This document shows, in pieces, positions 34,647 through 43,800 of a DNA stretch of 64,000 bases. The DNA is from Akkermansiaceae bacterium UBA2381 (GTDB lineage Bacteria; Verrucomicrobiota; Verrucomicrobiia; Verrucomicrobiales; DEV007): contig DDSV01000051.1 in NCBI GenBank assembly GCA_002344215.1, forward strand, positions 126,023-190,022, written 5' to 3'. The translations under genes and the position numbers were made by a program. Under the pieces are notes generated by a model. That model did no database searches. It had not been told where the DNA came from and was given only the letters and a program-made list of their open reading frames with translations. Each line of letters opens with the position of its first letter. Position 1 is the stretch's first letter.

Positions 34647-34730
34647 TTACCGGCGCCGGCTCCAGAAAAATCCGCCGCCCCCGAAAACCAGAATGAGAAC
34701 AACGATGATGAGGATGGTTTCTGTGGACAT
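34647..34730 (-). CDS. 27-residue membrane miniprotein, paralog B
   Basis: ATG 34730 to TAA at 34647 encodes MSTETILIIVVLILVF then GGGGFFWSRRR. It is nearly identical to paralog A at 31541-31624; only residues 6-10 differ. The last 11 residues are the same in both. Between the two genes and their palindromes the DNA is about 70 percent alike, so the locus is a duplicate. It is too short for normal gene callers. A hairpin (taagcg ... cgctta) overlaps and follows its stop codon. Confidence 0.75.
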   Translation of the reverse strand: MSTETILIIVVLILVFGGGGFFWSRRR

Positions 34731-34764
34731 GAGCGCAGGCTACCTGTGGATCGTCACTACCGCT

Positions 34765-34782
34765 ATGGAGTGTACACCCCAT
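34765..34782. promoter_or_regulatory. 18-bp palindrome, copy 3 of 3
   Basis: ATGGAGTGTACACCCCAT lies 34 bp upstream of the paralog B start. One arm has a single mismatch, at the same place as in copy 2. No divergent gene is evident on the right side (the next gene is on the same strand, ending at 34923), so here the site should serve the miniprotein gene only. Confidence 0.7.
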
Positions 34783-34922
34783 GCTGACGCGCTCAGGGGA
34801 GAGGTCACAGGAAATATACCCTTTCTGCGGAAGGAGTCTGATACGGCCGTAATAATGTCCCCGTCATTTGGGCGAAAAACCTTCGCGACCGGTTTCAGTC
34901 AGGAAAATCGACTCCCGCCGTG

Positions 34923-35387
34923 TCAGCCCTTCACATCCAGATACTTCCAGGAACCTTTGAAGCGTTTGAATCGGGAGACCTCGTGCAGCTGGAAGGGTTC
35001 GGCACCCACGAAGTAGTCGGCGACGAATTCGACTTTCCCCCGTTTGTCTTCTTTGCCTCCCTGTGCCACCCCCAGGATGGTGAGGTAGCTCCAGTTGGCC
35101 TGGTAAATAACTTTCTCCAGTGACCGCTTCAAACCCGGCTCGCGGGTATCGGGATGGGTTGTTTCCACGAGGTAGTCAACCAGACGAAAAAAGTAGGCGC
35201 TGTAGCGGGAGCGCATCAGTTGTTCCGCCGTCTCAGGCTTCGCCTTTCCCTGGTGAAAGGGCAGGCAGCACAGGGCATAGCTTTTTCGACTCTTGCACGG
35301 GCAGAGAGATTGCTCCCTTTCCCGCGGAATGTGTCCTTCGGCTATCGCCTCCTCGTCGCTCTGCTTTTCGTCTTCCGTATTGTGCAT
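34923..35387 (-). CDS. YchJ-like SEC-C metal-binding protein
   Basis: ATG 35387 gives 154 residues (a TTG just before it is less likely). The N-terminal SEC-C motif LCPCKSRKSYALCCLPFH (Cys-x-Cys with Cys-Cys) binds zinc. Residues about 55-80 (ETAEQLMRSRYSAYFFRLVDYLVETTHPD) and the end (FVGAEPFQLHEVSRFKRFKGSWKYLD) match the YchJ/UPF0225 family. Length is the normal one for this family. Its biological role is unclear. It is cytoplasmic. Confidence 0.87.
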   Translation of the reverse strand: MHNTEDEKQSDEEAIAEGHIPREREQSLCPCKSRKSYALCCLPFHQGKAKPETAEQLMRSRYSAYFFRLVDYLVETTHPDTREPGLKRSLEKVIYQANWSYLTILGVAQGGKEDKRGKVEFVADYFVGAEPFQLHEVSRFKRFKGSWKYLDVKG

Positions 35388-35591
35388 CAAGGCAATGGCA
35401 TCAGGTCTTTCGCAGTGAGGGGAACGGAGTCTCCTCGTCTGGCAAGATTAGCATGGGATCTTCCGTTTGCGAGCCGCAATGGAGTGGGACGCCGGCTTGA
35501 GCCGATCAGTGCACAAAAGCTTGTCACTCAATCGCAGCGCGCTAACATGAGAACGCAATCCGAGACCACCGTCGTTATGAACGATGAACCC

Positions 35592-36800
35592 ATGAAGCTG
35601 CGATATCTGTCCCTTCTCCTCCTGCTCCTTTTCCTCGGTTCCTGTTCTGAGCAATCCGCGCCCGCACCGACAGTCGGAGAGGGCACTCCTGATTCCTCTA
35701 CGCCACCGGAAGCGCTTCCTCCGACCCCGTCGGAGGCCCCTCCCGGCATGGTCCTGATTCCGGGCGGCTCATACCTGCGCGGTGGTGATGAGGGGGAAAT
35801 GGGGGGCGATTCGGCCTCGCATCAGACGGCTTATCCCGTCCACGAGGTGCATGTCGATGCCTTTTGGATCGACGAAACCGAAGTGACCAATCGCGAGTTC
35901 GCGAAGTTTGTTGAAGCGACCGGCTACCGGACCTTCGCCGAGCGCCCCCTGCCGGAAGCGCGCCTCCTGGAGTTGAAAGAGGACGCAAGACGGAACCTTG
36001 CCCGGCTCGAACTGATGGCCAATCGCGCGACCGGAAAGGAGCGTGAGGAAATCCTCGCTGCGATGGAGGACCTTAAGGAGGATTCTAACTTTGAGGGTTT
36101 GGCAGGATCGTTGATTTTTGCCACCCCCGAGGGGGAGCTCCTCGATCCCGAGGATATTTCCCAATGGTGGAAACCGGTCTCCGCAGCGAACTGGCGCACG
36201 CCGGGAGGTCCGGGACCGACCCTTGAAGGACTCGACGATCATCCCGTCGTCAACGTGACCCATGAGGACGCCTCAGCCTACGCCACGTGGGCGGGGAAAC
36301 GGCTTCCGACCGAAGCGGAGTGGGAAAAGGCGGCCCGCGGCGGTCTTGCCCGTCAGCCCTACACCTGGGGAAAAGAGATGTTTCCGCAAGGTGAAACGGT
36401 CTGGATGGCGAACATCTGGCAGGGAGAGTGGCCGCACCGCAACACCGAGGCCGATGGCTTTTTCACGACCGCGCCGGTGAAGCGTTTTGCCCCCAACGGC
36501 TACGGCCTCTACGACATGGCCGGGAACGTCTGGGAGATCGTTTCGGACCACTACCACCCTCAGGCCTACACCCTGCCCTCCGCCACGGTCCCCAATCCGG
36601 CGGGACCGTCATCGGAGGAGGCGAGGCAGGCGGGAATCGAGGTGCCTTCCTTTGTCACCAAGGGTGGTTCCTTTCTCTGTTCCGATGTCTGGTGCAAAGG
36701 CTACCAACCGGGATCCCGGGGCGAGATTGATAACGAGTCACCCGCAAACCACACGGGGTTTCGCTGTGTGAAGGACCATGACGTCCCGGCAGGGGAGTAA
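35592..36800 (+). CDS. Formylglycine-generating enzyme lipoprotein (true FGE)
   Basis: ATG 35592 gives 402 residues and a clean lipoprotein signal (LLLLLFLGSC, Cys-18); upstream ATGs at 35577 and 35547 are less likely. The FGE core has MVLIPGGSYLRGG, WIDETEVTNREFAKFV, RLPTEAEWEKAARGG, YGLYDMAGNVWEI, and the catalytic segment GGSFLCSDVWCKGY. Cys-363 and Cys-368 are five residues apart, as in SUMF1, and GFRC closes the domain. It therefore should convert Cys to formylglycine in sulfatases. Location is unusual: the lipobox places it on the periplasmic side, where sulfatases that are already exported could be modified. No sulfatase gene is nearby. An insert of about 60 residues (LLELKEDARRNLARLELMA) is typical of bacterial FGEs of this phylum. 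Confidence 0.88.
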   Translation: MKLRYLSLLLLLLFLGSCSEQSAPAPTVGEGTPDSSTPPEALPPTPSEAPPGMVLIPGGSYLRGGDEGEMGGDSASHQTAYPVHEVHVDAFWIDETEVTNREFAKFVEATGYRTFAERPLPEARLLELKEDARRNLARLELMANRATGKEREEILAAMEDLKEDSNFEGLAGSLIFATPEGELLDPEDISQWWKPVSAANWRTPGGPGPTLEGLDDHPVVNVTHEDASAYATWAGKRLPTEAEWEKAARGGLARQPYTWGKEMFPQGETVWMANIWQGEWPHRNTEADGFFTTAPVKRFAPNGYGLYDMAGNVWEIVSDHYHPQAYTLPSATVPNPAGPSSEEARQAGIEVPSFVTKGGSFLCSDVWCKGYQPGSRGEIDNESPANHTGFRCVKDHDVPAGE

Positions 36801-36889
36801 TGGGTGAGCGGGACTGAGTATCGCCAATTTTGCTTGAGTTTTCCTCGCGATTTCAGCACGCTTGTTTTTACTTTTCTGAGCAAACTTCG

Positions 36890-37480
36890 ATGAAACCACG
36901 CCTCCTCCTTTATAGCGTTGTTGCCGCGTTGCTGACTCATCAGGGGATCGCCGATGATGCTCTCCTGATGACCGAAGAACAGGTCCGGGCCAAGCATGAG
37001 GGAACACTGCTGAGAGAACTGATTTATGAGCCTCCGGGAACGGATCGGGCGCTCTATCTTTCCGAGAACCATCGAACCCGAACCTACGGATTCGACGTTC
37101 AGGGCAAGGTGGTCCTGATCATCGAAGAAAGTAACAAGGTTATCCCCCGCAATCCGATGTTGGCCGAATGTCGTTCCACTCATCCGTGGTTCTGGCATAT
37201 CAAAATGAAGGACGGGTCCGAGAAGTGGGAGCCTGTCGGAGTGATTCCCCCGAATGCTCAGACAAAGTCGCCCACCGATCGCCAGAACAGCGATGGGAAG
37301 CAGGTGGTTCCTGACGCGTTTGCCAGGGCAAAACGAACCGGAAATCTCCTCATCGTCTGGGATAAGGCGTGGGCTGGAAATCCTGACGACGCTGGATTCC
37401 GCAAGCGGGATGAGGAGTTCGAACAGTGGTTGGACCAAATCGAATCGCTCAGGAAAGAGGATAAGCCGGTGGTAAAGTAG
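36890..37480 (+). CDS. Secreted protein of unknown function
   Basis: ATG 36890 gives 196 residues with a signal peptide (MKPRLLLYSVVAALLTHQGIA). The mature chain has a beta-type middle (TRTYGFDVQGKVVLIIEESNKVI) and a charged helical C-terminus (FRKRDEEFEQWLDQIESLRK). There is one Cys. I do not recognise a domain. It follows the FGE gene after about 90 bp with the same direction, so it may be cotranscribed. Confidence 0.6.
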   Translation: MKPRLLLYSVVAALLTHQGIADDALLMTEEQVRAKHEGTLLRELIYEPPGTDRALYLSENHRTRTYGFDVQGKVVLIIEESNKVIPRNPMLAECRSTHPWFWHIKMKDGSEKWEPVGVIPPNAQTKSPTDRQNSDGKQVVPDAFARAKRTGNLLIVWDKAWAGNPDDAGFRKRDEEFEQWLDQIESLRKEDKPVVK

Positions 37481-37582
37481 GTGCCCGATGCAGTCTCCGG
37501 CCCTTTCGATCTGACAATAAATGCGGAGAAAAGGCCAGGAAATGCCTTGTCCGCAGGGGTGCCGATCTGCCATAGTTTCGCG

Positions 37583-37957
37583 ATGAAATGCATCCCGACC
37601 AGTGACCCCTTGGTCCGCCTTTCCTGCCGTATTGATGCCGGCGACATTGAGGAGATGCTCGACGCCTACGACAGCGGCATGTGTGACATCTCCACGGCCA
37701 ACTGCCTCACCCGGGCGATCGCGCGCCGACTCCCCGGAGATCGCCGGGTCAGGCTTCTGCGTCAGGGCAGAAATCGTGTCGAAGTGGAAGTGTGGGGTCA
37801 GCGCCTTCCTCTCAGCCCCGAGTTGCTCCAGTGGCTCCGCACCGCCGAAACCGGAGGTCGCGTTGAACCGGTGGATTTCGTTCTTCACATCGCGGGACCC
37901 TACAAACCCGACGAGGAGTCAGGATCGCAACATTCCCACGCGGCACTGGTCCGGTAG
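37583..37957 (+). CDS. Small soluble protein, unknown
   Basis: ATG 37583 (preceded by 'tttcgcg') gives 124 residues; a GTG at 37481 directly after the previous stop is a less likely start because that part looks non-coding. The product has a short Cys-containing start (KCIPTSDPLVRLSCRIDAGD), a helical segment (IEEMLDAYDSGMCDISTANCLTRAIARRL) and a beta ending (VEVEVWGQRLPLSPELLQWL). It has four cysteines, but no zinc-finger spacing. The family is unknown to me. Confidence 0.55.
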   Translation: MKCIPTSDPLVRLSCRIDAGDIEEMLDAYDSGMCDISTANCLTRAIARRLPGDRRVRLLRQGRNRVEVEVWGQRLPLSPELLQWLRTAETGGRVEPVDFVLHIAGPYKPDEESGSQHSHAALVR

Positions 37958-38152
37958 CTGTCGGGCTCCCTCAATTTGCTGGCACGAGTTTGTCAGGTTT
38001 CAAAAAGCTTCTTAGGCTCCGGGGCTCTGATCGTCGTGAAACACGGACCATCAGCGATTGGCAATGCCGATTTGTTATTTCCGAAATGCCGGTGACTAAC
38101 GCTTGCGACCCGGTTGAGCGGGGGAGGAAAGAGGGGTGAGTCGGGGGTTCAC

Positions 38153-38632
38153 CTAAATCACAATTCCGGTGACATCGCCCTCGAAGACCATCTTCCCGTC
38201 GACGAATCCCTGGGCTTCGAAGATCGCAATTCTTGATCTCAAGGTCTTGGCCCGAACCACCATCAGCAGATCGTTGCCCGGTTCCACGCTTCCCCGAAAT
38301 TTCACCTGATTCACTCCCCCGAATCCGAAGAATTTCTTGCCGCCCGTCTCGAATTTCAGATGATATATCACGGAACTGATCTGAGCCGCCATTTCGATCA
38401 TGAGAACGCCCGGCATGATGGGGCGCCCGGGAATATGCCCCCTCGTCCAGAATTCGTCGGGCCGCTGGGTTTTGATCCCGACCGCCAGGCCCTCCTCCAG
38501 ATCAAGTAAAATCAGCCGGTCCACCTGCTCGAATTCATCGCGCTGCGCGTTCAGCGCGAGAATTTCCTCCTTGGTCACCGCTACATTTTCGGTGAGGAGG
38601 GTCGAGAGGTCCAGGATTGGTGGTGATGCCAT
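38153..38632 (-). CDS. fabZ: 3-hydroxyacyl-ACP dehydratase FabZ-like
   Basis: The 159-residue product carries the hot-dog-fold catalytic segment RGHIPGRPIMPGVLMIEMAAQ with the catalytic His and, on the helix, Glu. The C-terminal half (NQVKFRGSVEPGNDLLMVVRAKT) is typical of FabZ/FabA hot-dog proteins. It dehydrates 3-hydroxyacyl-ACP in fatty-acid elongation. It stands alone rather than beside fabG or lpx genes. It could also be a FabZ-like enzyme for a secondary metabolite, since the central motif 'HIPGRPIMPG' differs slightly from the usual HFPGxPVMPG. Confidence 0.82.
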   Translation of the reverse strand: MASPPILDLSTLLTENVAVTKEEILALNAQRDEFEQVDRLILLDLEEGLAVGIKTQRPDEFWTRGHIPGRPIMPGVLMIEMAAQISSVIYHLKFETGGKKFFGFGGVNQVKFRGSVEPGNDLLMVVRAKTLRSRIAIFEAQGFVDGKMVFEGDVTGIVI

Positions 38633-38720
38633 ATATTCTTCGATCCCAATGATTTATCCCACGGTTCCGGTCACCCGCTCCAATGTCAAACCTCTTGTCT
38701 TTGTTGGAGGCTCGACTCCC

Positions 38721-39857
38721 TCACGCTTCGCCCGACACCTCAACGATCCAATTCCGGAATTCTCCCGCCTGATTATTTTCGAAGGCCGAGGTGACACACG
38801 AGTTCGCCTCTTCCACCCATCGGGCGGCTTCCGCCGCCGTCGGACGGGGGACCCCGGCCTCGAGGAGGTCATCGAGCACGGCGAAGTCCGGAGCGAGGTA
38901 GCCGATCACGTTAACCGGAGGCAGGGCCTGATACCAGAGGATGTTCCTTCCCCTCGAGTCGACTGCAAGGATATCGGCGCCGGCCTCGAGGAGGAGGCGG
39001 TTGTCCTCAATGCCGCGACCGTAATGCATCAGGGGTGTGCGGCCGTCAGCGTCCCGGGCATCGGGATCGAGACCCGCGGCCAGCAGACCGGAAAGGATGG
39101 CCGGGCGCGTCACTTCATGGAGCAGGGTGCCGCCGCGGTAGCCCCGCAGGGACGGAAGCCGGGAGTGGAGCGACTCGGGAAGATCCCACGAGAGGAGCGA
39201 GAGAATCCTGTCATAGAGCTCTGCATCGGTCATCGAGGTTTCGTCAGGTGGGTGGGATGGCATTGGATCGGGTTTGGACTGGGATTGGGATTTGAGACGG
39301 GCAGAGGCCTTGAGGAGGGTGAGGGCGTCCACCGGGATGACTCTTGCTCCCCCGATGGCGGCGAGGGATTCAGCGTGAGTGATGACCGGGAGCGGACGCA
39401 TTGACTGTCCCGCACGCTCACCGGCGAGCACGAGATCGACGTCCTTACCCCTGAGGCGGAGCATGGCCACCGGAGGCGGGATCGGACCGCCCTGAGTGTA
39501 GCGCCCGGTGACGGCCCAGGCACTAATCTCTAGACTGGACAGAGGCGTTTCAACCTGCTCCCCGCCGATGGGCACACGAACCCTGTCATTCCTAAAATCG
39601 AATTCGACAAAAGGACCCTTCTGTTCCATCGCCGCCGCCTCCTGCCCGGTGAGAATCCGCTTCGCGATGTAGATCGACAGAACGAGACCTGCGGCGATAC
39701 CGATAAGAAACGCGACCGGCCCGACGAGCAGCAGTGGCGAGGCGAGGACAACCGCAGCGGCGAGCCCTCCGGAGACGAGCAGGAGCGCCCGCACGAAAAC
39801 TCGTCGATGAGTCCATCGGAGCGGGACCCGGATCACCTCATCGTCACCGGGATTCAT
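38721..39857 (-). CDS. Membrane protein with ankyrin-like repeats
   Basis: ATG 39857 gives 378 residues. Two membrane segments near the N-terminus (residues about 22-50 and 50-70: ALLLVSGGLAAAVVLASPLLLV, VAFLIGIAAGLVLSIYIA) are followed by a cytoplasmic part. Its central region is PH-like (VEFDFRNDRVRVPIGG...). The C-terminal half has ankyrin-type repeats (TLLHEVTRPAILSGLLAAGLDPDARD, RTPLMHYGRGIEDNRLLLEAGADILAVD). Ankyrin repeats mediate protein binding; the partner is unknown. It is the only gene in the 38.7-39.9 kb stretch. Confidence 0.75.
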   Translation of the reverse strand: MNPGDDEVIRVPLRWTHRRVFVRALLLVSGGLAAAVVLASPLLLVGPVAFLIGIAAGLVLSIYIAKRILTGQEAAAMEQKGPFVEFDFRNDRVRVPIGGEQVETPLSSLEISAWAVTGRYTQGGPIPPPVAMLRLRGKDVDLVLAGERAGQSMRPLPVITHAESLAAIGGARVIPVDALTLLKASARLKSQSQSKPDPMPSHPPDETSMTDAELYDRILSLLSWDLPESLHSRLPSLRGYRGGTLLHEVTRPAILSGLLAAGLDPDARDADGRTPLMHYGRGIEDNRLLLEAGADILAVDSRGRNILWYQALPPVNVIGYLAPDFAVLDDLLEAGVPRPTAAEAARWVEEANSCVTSAFENNQAGEFRNWIVEVSGEA

Positions 39858-40034
39858 GGGTTTGGTATCATTCGCAGAGGAGCAAACCCCTGCTTCAAAC
39901 ACGGGTCAATCCAAAAGCCGGTTCCGAGTCATTCGGTTGTCGGACTGACACATCATCGAGGCGGCTTTATCTCGAACGCCTGCCTTCCTGCCCCACGCTG
40001 CCGATCTGGCCGCTTTGGCGCCAACTTCCGAAAC

Positions 40035-40082
40035 CCTGAAAACCTGAAAACCTGAAAACCTGAAAACCTGAAAACCTGAAAA
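40035..40082. repeat. Six tandem copies of CCTGAAAA
   Basis: The 8-bp unit cctgaaaa is repeated six times without mismatch, just after the end of the membrane-protein gene at 40089 (7 bp away on the plus strand). The copies lie outside any likely gene; in minus-strand frames they would read as FRFSGFQVFRFSGF, an obvious repeat artefact. Such tracts change length by slippage. Confidence 0.9.
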
Positions 40083-40088
40083 CCCGCA

Positions 40089-40748
40089 TCACCCGCGACT
40101 CAGAAAAAAGGCCAGAGGCAGCAGTCCCCAGATCAGGATCTGAATCAGGATCGCAGGGACACCCAGCATATCTCCGATGTAGGTCCGCTCCTTGCCGAGA
40201 TCCCAGACGATCCGGAAATCGGAGATCACATTCAGGACAAAGGCGATGGCCAGACTGAGAATCGCCGGATGGGTCATGAGAGGGATATGATCCCAAAGGG
40301 TTTGCCACAAGGCCCAAACCGTCGCCCCGGTCGCCCCCAGGATGATGATGATGCCGGGGACGGCCATGCTTTTGTCCGGCTTGTTGAGAAAGAGAAACAC
40401 CAGGGAAGTTGCCACCAGAAAAGCTCCCTGCTCGATCAGGGCGGTTTCGACAAAAAAGGCCCAGATCGTCGGAGTCGATTGCCGCGTTTGCGAGACAGCC
40501 ATCAGCCCGAGCGTCACGAGATGCAGGGCGAGCGCCGAGAGAATCGCGCGTCGTCGATGCCCCGCCCATTGCAAACCCCCGGCGAGAATCTGATAACAAA
40601 GCAATGAGATCCAGCCTCCGCAGAAGAGCCACTTGAACCAGGCCGTATCGAGCATCAGCGCGCCATACCACCCCAGCCAGGGGACCGCCAGAATATAGGT
40701 ATAGTTGAGCCGGCGGATGAGTTCTAAAACCTTATTCATTTCATGCAT
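40089..40748 (-). CDS. Multi-pass membrane protein, unknown
   Basis: The 219-residue product has about seven hydrophobic segments (ILAVPWLGWYGALML, WLFCGGWISLLCYQILAGG, ILSALALHLVTLGLMAV, FLVATSLVFLFL, GIIIILGATGATVWALW, AILSLAIAFVLNVISDF, AILIQILIWGLLPLAFFL). A start at 40739 is possible (MNKVLELI). No charged catalytic pattern is visible. It has no obvious partner. I do not recognise the family. Confidence 0.65.
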   Translation of the reverse strand: MHEMNKVLELIRRLNYTYILAVPWLGWYGALMLDTAWFKWLFCGGWISLLCYQILAGGLQWAGHRRRAILSALALHLVTLGLMAVSQTRQSTPTIWAFFVETALIEQGAFLVATSLVFLFLNKPDKSMAVPGIIIILGATGATVWALWQTLWDHIPLMTHPAILSLAIAFVLNVISDFRIVWDLGKERTYIGDMLGVPAILIQILIWGLLPLAFFLSRG

Positions 40749-40832
40749 TCCGTGAACGATCAGTGCCCTCCAGTAAGTTGCTAAGCTGGTGAACCTTCTG
40801 CCACTGACACATGACTCGCTGAGTCGTTACAA

Positions 40833-43800
40833 TTAGAATTCAATCTCCCCCCATTGGGAAGGATCGACGCGTACCTCGGAGGGAAGATCGGAGACCACCT
40901 GGCTTCCGCGATCAAAATAGTAATGACGGGCCACGGCGCGTGTCCCCTCGGGATCCGCGAGAATGAGACCGACATCACCCAAAAGATTCCTCTGGGGTGA
41001 CTCGTCCAATCCAAGCGCCGTCCATGGAAGGAAGGCGGTCAGGTGCCACCCGTCCGGAATCTCCTCAATTTTCACATTGGCCTCCTCGACGACGGAGACT
41101 TCGTCCACCTCGGCGGTTCCCGTCGGGGAGCTGAAAGTGGAATTCGCATCCGGCCGGGTGTCGGGGACGACAAAGCGATAGCGCACCGCCACCGGCTTGC
41201 CGCGCCACCGGGAGAAAAGGAATCGCATGTCTCCGGCAACAGGCGTGGTGCGGGAGCGATTCGCCCCCTCGGCGGTCGAGATCCGGAAGTCGACGGCGGA
41301 GCCGCTTTTGAAGAGCGTTTTTGGATCATCCCCGGAATTGGCAAAGGGGGGAGAATTTTTCACCGTCACACTGAGGGTCATACCCTTCGAGACGTAGCCA
41401 ATGGCAAAGTCGGCCGACGGATCGGCTTCAAGCAATGGATATTGCCTGGCCTCTTCCCAGCCTTCGGCCAGGGCGGCAATCTGAATCGCCTCAACGGGTG
41501 CCGATACTTTCTCCGATTCCAGTTGCTTTTCGGCGGCTTTGTCGAGACGCAGATCGCCGCCCGTGAGGCGTTGCAAAGTTTCCAGCCCCCGGACCCTCAT
41601 GACATTGCTCGAGTCTTTTCCGAGGACTTGAAAAATGCCGGCATCACCGCATTTCCCAAACCATCCGAAGAAACATTCATCGCCCAGACTGTAGGTGTCG
41701 AGGCGGAGTCCGCGGGAGACGTTTTGAACGCTGCTCAAGGTGGGGGTACTGCGCATATCGGCGAACAACTGAGTGACAAAAAGGCCATCGGTAGTCAGGA
41801 GAAAACGCACGCCTTTGTTGCCATTGAGTTGAAAGACGCTTCCGCGGTCTCCACCGAGCGGCACAATCCCCTCCACGTTGAGGGTGTGCTGAATCTGTCC
41901 CGACTTCAGGCGCGGGGAATTGTGCCAATTGGCCGGGTAGGGATTGGGATAAGTCCAATTGATCCGGCCATCGGGAGCGACGCTGTAGAACATATTGGTC
42001 GGGTCACCCTGTTCTTTGTATTCGCCCGTGTTGATGAGAAGGTTGCCCTCCAAATCCGGAGACAGGGCGGTGACGCCCCTAAGCCCGGTAGGAAGAGGAA
42101 TGGACTTCGCATTCTCCAATTGGTAGCTGAGCTGATCCTTCCCGGACTCCGGAGCCACTTCCATAATGGTCTGACCGTCCCCGGAGCGGGCATACAAATT
42201 CAACGTCGGCCAGGAACGCATGGCCCACATGGCTCCATATTTCCACTCAGGCTTGATCTGGACTTCGGCGGGTTCCGCCTTGCCGTCCCCGTTGACATCC
42301 TGCCAAAGAAAGGCGCCCAGGTCCTTCTTAATTTCGGCGGGCAGCGACGCGATAAATTCCGGATGACGTTCTTTCCAGCCTTCGCGCAGAATGTTCAGCG
42401 ATCCAAAAACGGCTCGCGGCACCAACTTGTCATCCACCACTTCGCCGATGAGGTTTTTCTTCACCCCATAGCCCTGGTCGTTGAGCAAATAGAGCCGCTC
42501 GCCGTGATACACCGGTGCCTGCGGCAGACCTTTGTCGGCTTGATCTTGTGGATAAGGCAGGTCCTCATGGTCCCGCGGATTAAAGAGAATCGCCCTCAGC
42601 TGGGAGGCTTCCGGCCAGGGGGCGACCGTAAACGCCATGCCATTGTAAAAACCCCGCGACGCACCCCTCGGGTCGAGGGTTCCCCCGCCTCCATAGTCCG
42701 GAGGCCCCGTCCAACTGTTTAGAAGCCGACCGTCCATGGTCCAAACGCTGATGCGCTTGGGCAGGAAGCTGTCTTCTCCGATCCACACCTGATCTTTGCC
42801 GTCCACCGCCAGGGCCCGGGGATTGTTCAGCAAGCCGGGGTCGAAGACACCTTCGCGGTGACCGCCCGGCTTTCCGATGGCTTTGAGCGGGGCACCGTCC
42901 GGCGAAAAGATTTTGACCCTTTGCTCGGCTTTGGCCACATCGCTGACCAGAATGTTCCCCTGGGAGGAAACGGTCAAACCGGCCGGTTCACTCAGACCGC
43001 CGCCAACAACGATCTGAGTGGCTCCGGTTTCAACATTCACCCGGACGACGGTTGTCCCGGAAATGGCAAGGAGTGACTCCCCCTCGGGCCGGGTGATGGC
43101 GCCGGCCCCGGGCAGCGGCACATCCCGCAGGTATTTGCCCGTCACGACTTCAAAGAGGGCGAGGCGGTTTTTGTCCCCGAGGGATAAAATCACATACTTG
43201 CCGGTGACGACCATGCCTTTGATGTCGGCAAACTGGTCCGACTTGACCTTGATGAAAGCCACATCAGTGGCCGGCACTTCGCTTCCCGGGGGATTGGAAA
43301 CCAACTTGTAAGTCACCGCGTTCAGGCGATGAACCGCCAGCGCATCTTTCATCCAGCCTTTCTCTCCGGCGACATAGAGAACGTCGTCCTTTCGGAAGAT
43401 CGCATCCGCTCCCGAGAGTCCGAGCCAGAGTGTCCCCCAGCGCTTCCGGCCCTCCTGATCGAGTTCCATGATGGAGTGCCCGGCCTCGGCGACGGAGGAA
43501 CCAAAATAAATGTGCTCGCCATCCGAGTAGGCACTATTGGGCCGTCCATGGTCGGAGAGCCAGCCCCCCGCACCGCTCTCCCGCACGTAACGCTGGCTAC
43601 TGATTTCAGCCGTCAACCAGGGAGGTGTTCCGGGGGCATTGAAGGTGCCCGCAAATTCCGATGTCACTCCGTCGTGGAAGAGTCCCTTCCAACGGTAGTT
43701 TCCGGGAAGGACAGGCTCCCCGGCATCATCCAACCCGTCCCAGGGGATGACCTGGGGACCGGCTTCCAACCATGTTTGTCCAATCAGATTTCGCACCCGC

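Noticed and set aside
40035..40082. Possible CRISPR-like array
   Set aside because: Units are 8 bp in direct tandem without spacers, so this is a simple repeat.
41043..42722. Long plus-strand open frame of 559 codons
   Set aside because: It is antisense to the large propeller protein and has no signal or domain pattern.
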